DNA of 64,000 nucleotides from an uncultured Alphaproteobacteria bacterium (GCA_902621205.1 CACNLH010000003.1:62001-126000); one strand, 5' to 3'; shown: positions 56,064-64,000, counted from the first letter of the stretch. Notes: generated by a model not told the origin, from the letters alone. A program made the numbers and translations.

Positions 56064-56549
56064 TTGCCTCATAACCAAGTCTTTATTATTTTAAATGGTG
56101 AGGATCAAACAATTTTATCTGAAAATTCAAATAAAATAATCTTGGCAAAAAAAAAGCTCGAAAATATAAATCATGATCATACACTACTTCAGACAAATTT
56201 TAACTCTTTAGAGGATTTAATTAAAGCAAATGAAATTATAAAAAGTCAATTTTCAAAAATTGATGAATTGATAATTGTCTATAGGAGCATTGATTTAAAT
56301 ATGATTTCTTATCAATACGACTACAATCATATTAAAAAAAATTACCAAGAGTTAATGAATATTATCTATTTTATAAATTTAATTGTGCCTTTACTTCAAA
56401 AAGAATTTCAATTTATTTTATCTTTCGAAAAAGATAATCATTACAAAGTTCACTTTAACAATTTTAAAATGTCATTAATAAGATATTTAGAAACATTAAA
56501 AGTAGATCTAATTAAATCGATTAATATAAATATTAAAATATTAAATTAA
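56064..56549 (+). CDS. Degenerate short-chain dehydrogenase-like protein downstream of purF
   Basis: 161 residues from a TTG directly after the purF stop. It has an SDR outline: an opening strand FIILNG, DELIIVY where family members have the NNAG strand, a long helix with YFINLIVPLLQ, FQFILSFEKD where the catalytic Ser strand lies, then YKVHFNNFKMSLIRYLETLKVDL resembling the YxxxK helix. The GxxxGxG loop, NNAG and the Lys of YxxxK are all absent, so it is not an active SDR. An SDR gene often follows purF in Alphaproteobacteria. The 3' end overlaps der by 17 bases. Confidence 0.55.
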   Translation: MPHNQVFIILNGEDQTILSENSNKIILAKKKLENINHDHTLLQTNFNSLEDLIKANEIIKSQFSKIDELIIVYRSIDLNMISYQYDYNHIKKNYQELMNIIYFINLIVPLLQKEFQFILSFEKDNHYKVHFNNFKMSLIRYLETLKVDLIKSININIKILN

Positions 56550-57786
56550 AATTTACTCCTTTAAGATTTAATTCCCTTATTAATATTTTTGATAAATAAC
56601 TCTTAATATGAGGTTTGATATTTTTTTTTTGAAAATTACATGAAATTTTGAAGTAATTTTTTTGATTAACTGTAAAAGCAGTAATAAAGTAGATTTTAAA
56701 TTCTCTGGAATTTTTTTGTATTTTCCCTAATTCACCATTAATCGATTTGATTATTTTATTTAGATAAGAAGTTTTAAAAAAAAACTTGTTGTTTAATTGA
56801 TTACTTACTATCTGAAGTATTTTTGATTTTGAGGATTTTAATGCAGAAATAAAATATATATTCAAAGAGGAATAATAATTATGATTTGATGAGAGATAAC
56901 TAAGAAACTTATTTTGATATAAAGTTTTATTATCTATTAAATCAATTTTATTAACTAGTACTAAAAAAGGTTTATTTCTTTTAGACAAAGAGCCTATTAA
57001 TGATAGGTCTAATCTTGACTCAGAATTAGCGTCTAATAGCAGTACAATTAACGAAGATTTTTTTATAAAGTATTCAGATTGCTCCAGAGAAAGTTTTTCA
57101 AAATCAAGATTTTTTCTATTAGATCTACTTCTAATAAAACCAGCAGTATCAATAAATTCTAATATTTGATTATTATAATGAATATCCCAATTTACTGAGT
57201 CACGAGTTGTATGAAGGTTAGGTGACATCTTAGATAAGGATATATTCATGATTTTATTAAAGAGTGTAGATTTACCTGTATTTTCTTTGCCAAAGATTGT
57301 TATTATTTTCTTATTAACATTTTTTACTTTAAAGCCCTGTTTTTTATTCTTATTAGAGAGATATTTTTTTAATATTGAAAAGTTATCAGAGTTGTTAGTA
57401 AAGGTTTTATTAAATAGATTTGATACGTAGTCATTTTCATCAATTTTTTTAAATGAAAAAAGCAAAATATTGTAATTTTTAGAGTATAATTTTTTACATA
57501 TTTTTAAATCCTCATTAGTGAAAGATGAGATTAAATAAATAAAGTTAATATTATCTAATCTTAGAGTTGAAATTTTATTTAGAAGGTCTGTGAAATCACT
57601 AAATTTATAGAATCCTGGCGTATCGAAAATATTATATTCAAAGTTTTCTGATAATATATTTTTCCTAATTACGTCAATTGTAGTATTAGCTTTGGGATTA
57701 GATATAGTTTTATGATTTTTTGAAAAAAGGTTAAAAAGGAAAGATTTTCCCTCATTTACTTTACCAATAATAAAATAATTATTCAC
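56533..57786 (-). CDS. der: GTPase Der (EngA) with a degenerate first G domain
   Basis: 417 residues with two tandem GTPase domains and a C-terminal KH-like domain (from about 325). Domain 2 is normal: GKENTGKS, DTAGF, NKID and SALKS. Domain 1 has GKVNEGKS and DTPGF but KKID where NKxD is expected, so guanine recognition may be impaired. It assists 50S ribosome assembly. Placement after bamB matches the E. coli yfgM-bamB-der order. It overlaps the SDR-like gene by 17 bases. Confidence 0.9.
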   Translation of the reverse strand: MNNYFIIGKVNEGKSFLFNLFSKNHKTISNPKANTTIDVIRKNILSENFEYNIFDTPGFYKFSDFTDLLNKISTLRLDNINFIYLISSFTNEDLKICKKLYSKNYNILLFSFKKIDENDYVSNLFNKTFTNNSDNFSILKKYLSNKNKKQGFKVKNVNKKIITIFGKENTGKSTLFNKIMNISLSKMSPNLHTTRDSVNWDIHYNNQILEFIDTAGFIRSRSNRKNLDFEKLSLEQSEYFIKKSSLIVLLLDANSESRLDLSLIGSLSKRNKPFLVLVNKIDLIDNKTLYQNKFLSYLSSNHNYYSSLNIYFISALKSSKSKILQIVSNQLNNKFFFKTSYLNKIIKSINGELGKIQKNSREFKIYFITAFTVNQKNYFKISCNFQKKNIKPHIKSYLSKILIRELNLKGVNFNLIF

Positions 57787-58964
57787 TTAATTAAAAAAAT
57801 ACTTTTGTTATCTTTTAAATATATATTTTGCCCTTGAAAATAAATCTCTAAATTAATTGTAAATTTATTTTTGTAAAAACTATCCTCTCTTTTGTCTTTC
57901 AAATTATATTTACTAATACCTTCCTCTAGAATTAAATAAATATTTTCTTGAATATTAAAAATTGCTATCGGCGACTTCTTATTGTGCAAGTATGAATTTA
58001 TAATTTTTCCTTTATTAGATATGATAAGAATTTGATTAGAGGTCATCAGAATTAAATAGCCATCATTTGAAAAAAGGTAACTTATTATAGTTTCATTGAG
58101 ATTTAGTTCCCAAAGTATCTCTGATGAAATAGGATTATATACTGAAATTTTTCCAGAACGATCTAAAAAATATAAATTCTCATTGTAACTAAAAGGAGTA
58201 TCTATTAATTCGCTAAATCTATCTAATGATGTAAGAATATTCAGATCCTCTAATATATAGTTGCTATAATAATCAAAATTATTTTTGTCAAAAGTTAATA
58301 GAGTTCCTGAATTAAAGAGAGCATATAAATTTTTATTGTCTTCAAATATGTTTGACTTAATTGATATACCTGGTTTTAATATGAAATTATCTTTTTTAGA
58401 TATTGAAAAATCATCTAATTCTATATCGTAAATATCTCCAAAAACACTAAGTAATATTAAATTTTTTTCTAAAACAATTGGGGCTGTGTTTAAAAAAATA
58501 TCATAGTCTGCTAACTCAAATATGTTTTGACCATCAATAGTAAATAATCGAGATCTATTAGTTAATATATAAATATCTTCATTAAATTCAAAAATGCTTA
58601 TGGTTTCTTCATCTTTGTTAAGGTTTAATTCATATTCAAATTTGTTTTGGGCATTCATGTCAATTAAGTAAATAGTTTTATTTTTGCTTACAATGATCTT
58701 TTCTTTTAGAAAATTAACTGTAGAGTTTTTATTAATACTAATAACTTTTTCTATTTCAAAATCTTTGATAGCTAAAGAGGGGTCAACAGATTTAGGAAAA
58801 ATTATATCACCAAACTCAACCTCTGAGATATAATCATCATTTTGAAGATCTGAAAAAATCTCAGTTACCTCATTTGTTGGAGTGTAATCAGGTTCAACAG
58901 TACCCAAATATTGATTACAAGAAGGTAGAGCTAGAAGTAAAATTAAAAATTTAATTTTTTTCAT
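57783..58964 (-). CDS. bamB: Outer-membrane assembly lipoprotein BamB
   Basis: 393 residues from the ATG at 58964. The lipoprotein signal MKKIKFLILLLALPSC has its Cys at residue 16. The mature part is a string of PQQ-like beta-propeller repeats, for example the DRSGKISVYNPISSEILWELNL blade, with closing strands at the C terminus. It is an accessory subunit of the BAM complex with BamE (10909). It overlaps der by 4 bases and the YfgM-like gene by 14. Diverged sequence; context makes it firm. Confidence 0.87.
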   Translation of the reverse strand: MKKIKFLILLLALPSCNQYLGTVEPDYTPTNEVTEIFSDLQNDDYISEVEFGDIIFPKSVDPSLAIKDFEIEKVISINKNSTVNFLKEKIIVSKNKTIYLIDMNAQNKFEYELNLNKDEETISIFEFNEDIYILTNRSRLFTIDGQNIFELADYDIFLNTAPIVLEKNLILLSVFGDIYDIELDDFSISKKDNFILKPGISIKSNIFEDNKNLYALFNSGTLLTFDKNNFDYYSNYILEDLNILTSLDRFSELIDTPFSYNENLYFLDRSGKISVYNPISSEILWELNLNETIISYLFSNDGYLILMTSNQILIISNKGKIINSYLHNKKSPIAIFNIQENIYLILEEGISKYNLKDKREDSFYKNKFTINLEIYFQGQNIYLKDNKSIFLIK

Positions 58965-59436
58965 TAGATAATCTATCAACAGCTTTGATAAAAAAATTAT
59001 TTAAATTATCTTTATCTGACTCACTAAATTCGAAGTTATTAATATCTAAATTATAGAAGTATATTTTAGCAATTTCGTTAAAAGTAAAATTATTATCTAA
59101 TGATAAAGATTTTATCAATTCTTTATCTAGGTCAATTAAGGCCTTTTTCAATAATATTATATCCTTATCAATTTTGTTATATCTATCTAAATTTTCAATT
59201 GAGGTTAATTTCAAATCACTAAAAAATGAAACTTTAGGATTATCTAAACTTGATAAATAATAGAGTTTTTCATCTAAATTTGAATTTTGCTCATTATAAA
59301 GCTCTGCCAAAAAAATATCGAATAATTTTTCATCATCTTTAGAATTATTTTGTAAAATGAAATAAAGAGCAATAACCAATAAAAAAGATATAATTCCAAA
59401 TAAAGATAGATTTCTTTTAGTGATTAATTTTTCCAT
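58951..59436 (-). CDS. YfgM-like membrane-anchored protein
   Basis: 161 residues from the ATG at 59436. A single membrane helix (about residues 12-32, LFGIISFLLVIALYFIL) is followed by a helical region of TPR type, matching the YfgM and tetratricopeptide proteins found upstream of bamB. YfgM in E. coli associates with the SecYEG-PpiD chaperone machinery. The homology is by topology and position, since TPR motifs are weak. It overlaps the thioredoxin-like gene by 13 bases and bamB by 14. Confidence 0.65.
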   Translation of the reverse strand: MEKLITKRNLSLFGIISFLLVIALYFILQNNSKDDEKLFDIFLAELYNEQNSNLDEKLYYLSSLDNPKVSFFSDLKLTSIENLDRYNKIDKDIILLKKALIDLDKELIKSLSLDNNFTFNEIAKIYFYNLDINNFEFSESDKDNLNNFFIKAVDRLSNEKN

Positions 59437-59972
59437 TTTATTGAGCAACCCATACTTGGATATTGTTGGCTTGAACAATATCCTTTAGCAATAACTTCTT
59501 CAACAGCAGAATAAAGCTCTGGTTTGCCCATAGAAGAATCTTTGCCATTGGAGTCTAACCTACCTCTATACTTAAGTTTTTTATCATTGCTGAAATAATA
59601 GAACTCAGGAGTGCATTGAGCATCAAATGTTTTAGCTATTGATTGCGTGGCATCAACAATATATTCGAATTCAAATTTAGCTCTTAATATTTGTTCTAAA
59701 AGAAATTTATTGTGGTCCTCTTCATACAAATTTTGATCGTTTGACATAAAAGCAATAGAATTAACATTTAAAATTTTGAGTCTTTGGGTTTCAGTAGCAA
59801 TCTTAGTTTCTATAGATCTAACATACGGGCAATGATTACAAATAAACATTACTAAAAGACCATTCATGTCAAAAGAATCATAAAAGGACCCTTTTTCGCC
59901 TTTTAAGTTGATAAATTGAAAATTAGTAGGTTGCCAATCGAAATTACAACTTGAAGAATTTAAAAGTACCAT
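59424..59972 (-). CDS. Thioredoxin-like/redoxin protein with a CNHC motif
   Basis: 182 residues with a thioredoxin or AhpC/TSA-type fold. LLVMFICNHCPYV gives the C45-x2-C48 site, and CTPEFYYFS holds the cis-Pro typical of the fold. DSNGKDSSMGK near residue 145 is characteristic of this cytosolic subgroup of bacterial redoxins. The substrate is unknown. There is no signal peptide. It starts the four-gene minus-strand unit with YfgM-like, bamB and der. Confidence 0.8.
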   Translation of the reverse strand: MVLLNSSSCNFDWQPTNFQFINLKGEKGSFYDSFDMNGLLVMFICNHCPYVRSIETKIATETQRLKILNVNSIAFMSNDQNLYEEDHNKFLLEQILRAKFEFEYIVDATQSIAKTFDAQCTPEFYYFSNDKKLKYRGRLDSNGKDSSMGKPELYSAVEEVIAKGYCSSQQYPSMGCSIKWKN

Positions 59973-59987
59973 TTAACATAATATATA

Positions 59988-60314
59988 TTGAAAATTCTAA
60001 ACATAAATAAAAATTATATCGACACAATCCCAAAGAAAACATTCCAATATATTCTTAATACTTACTCTTATGGTTTATCCAAAAATATATGGAGAAATTA
60101 TTCAATCCAAACTCAGGACTCAAATTACAAAAAAACAAAAATTACTTTTTACAAATCAAATTTTTCTTTTCCAATTATCAAAATTATTTACTCTAAAAAA
60201 TTCGATAAAGAAATTTTTGAAGTTACATATAAAGATAAAAAGAAAAATTTTTCTACTCTGAATTCATTGAATGTATGGTTAAAAAATTATTTTTTTAACA
60301 AACCTAAGATGTAA
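59988..60314 (+). CDS. Small basic protein resembling the alphaproteobacterial DUF2794 family
   Basis: 108 residues from a TTG. KKTFQYILNTYSYGLSKNIWRNYSI followed by ITFYKSN and IIKIIYSKKF aligns by eye with the DUF2794 pattern (F-R-E-L, IL-LYG, GEWRDYAI, FSVFRR, YRIEK), and FEVTYKDKKK plus a final helix match its end. Function unknown. It lies 15 bases from the divergent redoxin gene. Its last 28 bases overlap the end of rlmE on the other strand. The assignment is from memory of the family and not a search. Confidence 0.65.
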   Translation: MKILNINKNYIDTIPKKTFQYILNTYSYGLSKNIWRNYSIQTQDSNYKKTKITFYKSNFSFPIIKIIYSKKFDKEIFEVTYKDKKKNFSTLNSLNVWLKNYFFNKPKM

Positions 60315-60886
60315 ATTTCTTTAGATTTTTTATCTGATGCAGCTGGTTTAATATATTGTGTTTTGTCAAAATAAGTTTTAACAAACTTAAATAACTTTTC
60401 TGTATCCTCTCCTTGAAAGTTTTTTACTAAAAAATTACCACCTTTGTTTAAATATTTTTGAATAAATTTTGCTGAAAGCATACTCAAATCATAACTATTA
60501 GTTTGATCTAAAAATTGGTTTCCACTTGTGTTTGGCGCGATATCTGAAATTATTGAGTCAAAAGTGTATTTATTTAATGTAAATAATTCATCAATTAACT
60601 GATACTGATTTAAGTCCATCATATAAAATTTGAATTTGCCCTCAATCTGCTTAACAGTTGGTAGTATATCAATACCTACTATTTTGTTTTTTGGGTGTTT
60701 ATTCAAAATATATTGTGTCCAGCCACCTGGTGAACATCCAACATCTAATATTTTTTTATCATTTTTGAATAAATTGTGTTTTTTATCTATTTCTTCTAAT
60801 TTGTAATAAGCTCTGGAAATAATATCATTTTTCTTTGCTTTTATGTAAAAAGGGTCTTTTTTTCTAGTTTTATACCACTGTTTCAT
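60287..60886 (-). CDS. rlmE: 23S rRNA (uridine-2'-O)-methyltransferase RlmE (FtsJ/RrmJ)
   Basis: 199 residues. The K-D-K-E tetrad fits: Lys in SRAYYKLEEI, Asp in SDIAPNTSG, Lys in FLVKNFQGED and Glu in SKEIYILG. The SAM motif is LDVGCSPGGWTQYIL. It methylates U2552 in the 23S A loop. It overlaps the convergent DUF2794-like gene by 28 bases, the longest 3' overlap in the window. Confidence 0.95.
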   Translation of the reverse strand: MKQWYKTRKKDPFYIKAKKNDIISRAYYKLEEIDKKHNLFKNDKKILDVGCSPGGWTQYILNKHPKNKIVGIDILPTVKQIEGKFKFYMMDLNQYQLIDELFTLNKYTFDSIISDIAPNTSGNQFLDQTNSYDLSMLSAKFIQKYLNKGGNFLVKNFQGEDTEKLFKFVKTYFDKTQYIKPAASDKKSKEIYILGLLKK

Positions 60887-60950
60887 TTAATTTTACACAT
60901 AATCTGATATGTATTCTTTTACATATATTCTAGTAGGTTTAAACAAATCC

Positions 60951-61856
60951 ATGTTACCGAACATAAAAAAAATAATTATTGTATCAATCATAACACTTAT
61001 AAACTCTATATGTTACTCATCAGAGTGGGGAAGCAAAGAAGAAACAGATGAAAAATTATTTTCTGTTGAGGTTATAGACTCCTCTGCACAAACGATAAAA
61101 GATAGTATTGTTTTTAGCTCAACTACTGAAGCTTTAAGGAGAATTGAAGTTAAGAGTGAGGTGATGACCACAATAGAAAAAGTGTTGGTCAAAGCAGGAT
61201 CTAAAATAAAAAAAGGTCAGCATATAGTTGAATTAGACGATTATAAAACGAACGCTGATTTATATAAATTAAATTTATTGTCCCAAAGTGAATTTGACAA
61301 ATATGCTCTTTTTGCACCTTTTGGTGGAATGCTTTTAGATGGTCATAAGATTGCTGGAGAGCTTGTGATGCCTGGAGAAAAAGTCTACGAAATTATAGAT
61401 TTAAGCTCATTAAAAATATTTGGTTACATTAATGAAAATGAGATTCTAGATATATCCCTAGAAAATGAAGTTGAGGTGACAATACTTGGTGAAAAAGTTA
61501 ATGGCACAATTGATTACATTTCTCCTATTTCGGATCCGGAGACAAAAACTTTTGAAATTGTTGTAAAAGTTGAAAATAAAGATCTTAGGTATAAAGATGG
61601 ATTATCATCAATAATTTCTATAGTTAAAGGAAATGTTCTTGCGCATAAAATTTCTCCCTCAATCCTTGCTTTAGGAAACTCAGGAGAGTTAGGTGTAAAA
61701 GTCATAGGGTCTGACAATACAGTACAATTTAAAAAAATAAACGTTATAGAAGATACCTCTGATTACATGTTGGTCTCTGGCTTAAGTCAAAAAGAAAAAA
61801 TTATAATTGTAGGACAGCAATATGTTTCTTCGGGAGAAAAAGTTAATTTTAATTAA
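60951..61856 (+). CDS. RND efflux periplasmic adaptor (membrane fusion protein) with a very short hairpin
   Basis: 301 residues from the ATG at 60951, with a signal peptide (IKKIIIVSIITLINSICYS). Lipoyl half-motifs are visible: VLVKAGSKIKKGQHIVELDD and ALFAPFGGMLLDGHKIAGE, then beta-barrel and membrane-proximal domains. The alpha-hairpin that normally separates the two lipoyl halves and reaches the outer-membrane channel is reduced to about 20 residues. No lipobox. The permease gene begins two bases after its stop. An upstream ATG at 60909 would add 14 residues. Confidence 0.88.
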   Translation: MLPNIKKIIIVSIITLINSICYSSEWGSKEETDEKLFSVEVIDSSAQTIKDSIVFSSTTEALRRIEVKSEVMTTIEKVLVKAGSKIKKGQHIVELDDYKTNADLYKLNLLSQSEFDKYALFAPFGGMLLDGHKIAGELVMPGEKVYEIIDLSSLKIFGYINENEILDISLENEVEVTILGEKVNGTIDYISPISDPETKTFEIVVKVENKDLRYKDGLSSIISIVKGNVLAHKISPSILALGNSGELGVKVIGSDNTVQFKKINVIEDTSDYMLVSGLSQKEKIIIVGQQYVSSGEKVNFN

Positions 61857-61858
61857 TC

Positions 61859-64000
61859 ATGAGCTTGGTTAACTTAGCAAGTCAATACTACAGAACTACA
61901 ATCTCCATTTTCCTATTTGTTATAGTTAGTGGATCACTTGTGTTTAATAATATCCCTAAAGAGTCATCCCCAGATGTAAGTTTGCCTTATATATATGTAT
62001 CTCTTGGTTTAACAGGAATATCCCCAGAGGACTCTGAAAAACTTCTAATAAAACCTGTTGAAGATGAAGTTTCAAATATCGAAGGAAAAAAAGAAATGAC
62101 CAGCACTTCTTATCAAGGAGGTGGAAATGTATTATTAGAGTTTGATGCTGGGTTTGATCCTGATCAAGCACTTTTAGACACTAGAGAACAAGTTGACAGA
62201 GCAAAATCAGATCTACCTGATGATGCAGATGAGCCAAAGGTAAGTGAAGTCAATATAAGCTTATTTCCTATCTTAGTGGTATCAATTAGTGGGGATATGT
62301 CTGAGTTTTTACTGAAGAAGATTTCTAACGACCTAAAAAACAAAATTCAATCTTTACCAAATGTTTTAGAGGTAAATATTGGTGGTGAAAGAGAAGAGCA
62401 ATTAGACATTGTTATTGACCAGAATAAAATTGAAGCTTATGGATTAAACTTAAATGAAATATTAAATTTTGTAAGATCTAATAACCAAATAGTTTCTGCT
62501 GGAAATCTTGATACAGGAGATGGAAGGTTTGTAATTAAAATTCCTGGTTTATATGAAAGTCTTAATGATGTTTTTAATACACCAATAAAAGTTAATGATA
62601 AAAAGACGATTAAATTTAAAGATATTGCTCAACTTAAAAGAACTTTTAAAGATCCAGAAAAATTTGCTCGCTTAAATAATGAGTCTGCATTCACTCTGGA
62701 GATATCAAAAAGAATTGGGGCAAACATCGTAGAGACTGTTGATCAAGTAAAACAGTTGGTAAAGGAAGAGCAAAAAATTCTTCCTTCAAAGGTCAATATA
62801 ACTTTTTCTGGTGATGAGTCTGTAAATATTAAAAGTATGCTAGGAGATCTCCAAAATAATGTAATTTTTTCAATAATACTTGTTATGAGTGTGGTTGTTA
62901 TCTTTCTTGGTATAAGGTCAAGTTTACTTGTAGGTTTAGCCGTACCGGGTTCTTTTTTATCATCTATTTTAATCCTCTATTCATTAGGCTTTACAATCAA
63001 TATGGTTGTTTTGTTTGGGTTGATTCTCTCAGTTGGGCTACTTGTTGATGGTGCTGTGGTTGTAGTTGAATATGCCCAAAGAAAAATACAAGAGGGTATG
63101 GGGCTAGCAGAGTCATATATAAAGGCTGCATCAAGAATGTCCCTTCCTATCATGGCTTCTACTTTTACTACTATAGCAGCATTTATTCCTCTTTTATTTT
63201 GGCCAGGCACAACTGGTGGTTTTATGAAGTATATACCTATAACAGTAATATCTGTTTTAGGTTCTAGTTTAGCTATGGCATTAATAGTTATTCCTATAAT
63301 TGGAACTCAGGCCTATAAAATTAAAAATCTTTTTTTCTTCTTTATTATACCTTTAATTTTATTTGGTATTGTAAATTTTGTTGCATTTAATTTTTTATCT
63401 CAACTAGAATTTGATAGCTACATAAATATGGGTGCAAAAGCCATAACAACAATTTCAATTGGCGTCATTTTGTTTTTTGTTTTTAGGTATATTAAAAATA
63501 AGGGTTTTTTTCAGAAAATGATTATCCCTAGAATAAATGCTGATGATGACGAAGACTTAACTGATTTAGAAAAAGTAGGTTTTTTTACTAAGATTTACCT
63601 TTTTATTTTGAGGCTCTGTATAAATAATCCTAAAAAAATAGTTGTTCTATCCTTCATACTGCTAGTTGGTATCTATGGTGCATATGGAAAGTTTGGTAAG
63701 GGAGTTACTTTTTTTCCTTCAGTTGAAGCAGAGAATACCAAAGTAATTATTTATGCTACAGGCAATCTCTCAGTTTTAGAAAAAGATAGACTAGTTGCAA
63801 AAGTAGAGTCACAGGTATTAAACTTACAAAAAAAGAATAATGAATTTGAGTCTGTCTATACAACATCTGGTAATGTAGAAAATAGACAAGAGAGCTCGCC
63901 AGATATTATAGGATTTATAGATATAGAATTCAAAGATTGGGATAAAAGAAGAAAAGCAGAAACAATAATTTCTGAAATAAGACAAGAAACTTCATCTATT
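61859..64000 (+). CDS. RND-family efflux permease, 3' truncated by window edge
   Basis: The first 714 residues of a protein that should be about 1000 or more; the reading frame is open to the window end. It starts MSLVNLASQYYRTTISIF, with TM1 near 12-30, a porter domain, and the TM2-6 block (about 340-490). TM4 carries GLLVDGAVVVVEYAQRK, where AcrB has a D-D pair; one Asp is kept and the second is Gly. The second half opens with another TM and FFPSVEAENTKVIIYA. It exports unknown substrates by proton flow. No TolC-like gene is in view. Confidence 0.93.
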   Translation, partial: MSLVNLASQYYRTTISIFLFVIVSGSLVFNNIPKESSPDVSLPYIYVSLGLTGISPEDSEKLLIKPVEDEVSNIEGKKEMTSTSYQGGGNVLLEFDAGFDPDQALLDTREQVDRAKSDLPDDADEPKVSEVNISLFPILVVSISGDMSEFLLKKISNDLKNKIQSLPNVLEVNIGGEREEQLDIVIDQNKIEAYGLNLNEILNFVRSNNQIVSAGNLDTGDGRFVIKIPGLYESLNDVFNTPIKVNDKKTIKFKDIAQLKRTFKDPEKFARLNNESAFTLEISKRIGANIVETVDQVKQLVKEEQKILPSKVNITFSGDESVNIKSMLGDLQNNVIFSIILVMSVVVIFLGIRSSLLVGLAVPGSFLSSILILYSLGFTINMVVLFGLILSVGLLVDGAVVVVEYAQRKIQEGMGLAESYIKAASRMSLPIMASTFTTIAAFIPLLFWPGTTGGFMKYIPITVISVLGSSLAMALIVIPIIGTQAYKIKNLFFFFIIPLILFGIVNFVAFNFLSQLEFDSYINMGAKAITTISIGVILFFVFRYIKNKGFFQKMIIPRINADDDEDLTDLEKVGFFTKIYLFILRLCINNPKKIVVLSFILLVGIYGAYGKFGKGVTFFPSVEAENTKVIIYATGNLSVLEKDRLVAKVESQVLNLQKKNNEFESVYTTSGNVENRQESSPDIIGFIDIEFKDWDKRRKAETIISEIRQETSSI

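Noticed and set aside
1-64000. CRISPR arrays, tandem repeats or inverted repeats of mobile elements
   Set aside because: Reading both strands showed only poly-A and poly-T runs common in AT-rich DNA; no repeated units with spacers were seen.

Overview
The window is 64 kb of a very AT-rich, almost gap-free bacterial chromosome (about 30% G+C by eye, not computed). The gene families and gene order are those of an Alphaproteobacterium with a streamlined, SAR11-like genome; a Pelagibacterales or HIMB59-type marine lineage fits best, but this is inference without a tree. Pointers are plsX-ihfA-merR, pdxJ-acpS-lepB-rnc-recO, ribD-ribE-ribBA-ribH-nusB after nrdR, an Hda-type DnaA regulator near purM, a DUF2794-like protein and a vacuolar-type pyrophosphatase. 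There are no insertion sequences, prophage genes, CRISPR arrays, integrases or repeats. No intergenic gap exceeds about 230 bases, and the longest ones hold tRNA genes.

Layout. 1-1824 (+): the end of sucC, then sucD. 1821-10860 (-): a ketopantoate-reductase-like gene, a class V aminotransferase, tRNA-Glu, recJ, glpX, hom, a small membrane protein, rpsI, rplM, tRNA-Pro, a MerR-type regulator, ihfA and plsX. 10909-11241 (+): bamE. 11238-29232 (-): one continuous block read as gatC-gatA-gatB, tRNA-Ser, dapA-smpB-rpoZ-rsh-pdxJ-acpS-lepB-rnc-recO-rpiB-glyA-nrdR-ribD-ribE-ribBA-ribH-nusB-hppA. 29222-33663 (+): ruvX-pyrB-plsY-topA. 33653-36670 (-): an exported protein, hda and aspS. 36670-38152 (+): purM-purN. 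38144-39945 (-): pepA and ndk. 39944-46354 (+): lptF-lptG-lptD, a protein in the surA position, pdxA and rsmA. 46344-50116 (-): fabD-fabG-acpP-fabF-gmk. 50149-56549 (+): rpsF-rpsR-rplI-dnaB-mlaE-mlaF-cvpA-purF and a degenerate SDR-like gene. 56533-59972 (-): a thioredoxin-like protein, a YfgM-like protein, bamB and der. 59988-64000: a DUF2794-like gene (+), rlmE (-), then an RND efflux adaptor and its permease (+), the permease cut by the window end.

Together the genes cover core work: TCA cycle (sucCD), gluconeogenesis (glpX), amino acids (hom, dapA, glyA), riboflavin, pyridoxal phosphate (pdxA, pdxJ), purines and pyrimidines (purM, purN, purF, pyrB, ndk), fatty acids and phospholipids (plsX, plsY, acpS, fab genes), outer-membrane assembly (bamB, bamE, lptD, lptF, lptG), replication and repair (dnaB, hda, topA, recJ, recO) and translation. 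I did not find an obviously new multi-gene defence or metabolic system.

The notable signals are structural. All seven convergent gene pairs overlap at their 3' ends, and three of the divergent pairs have start codons that touch or overlap. Several conserved gene neighbourhoods have lost single members (fabH, era, pyrC, dprA, alr-radA). Several proteins carry erosion of recognisable motifs: the RibA half of RibBA, the NrdR zinc ribbon, the RibD zinc loop, the PdxA substrate loop, the first GTPase domain of Der, an SDR relic after purF, a SurA-position protein without a parvulin domain, and an efflux adaptor without its coiled-coil hairpin.
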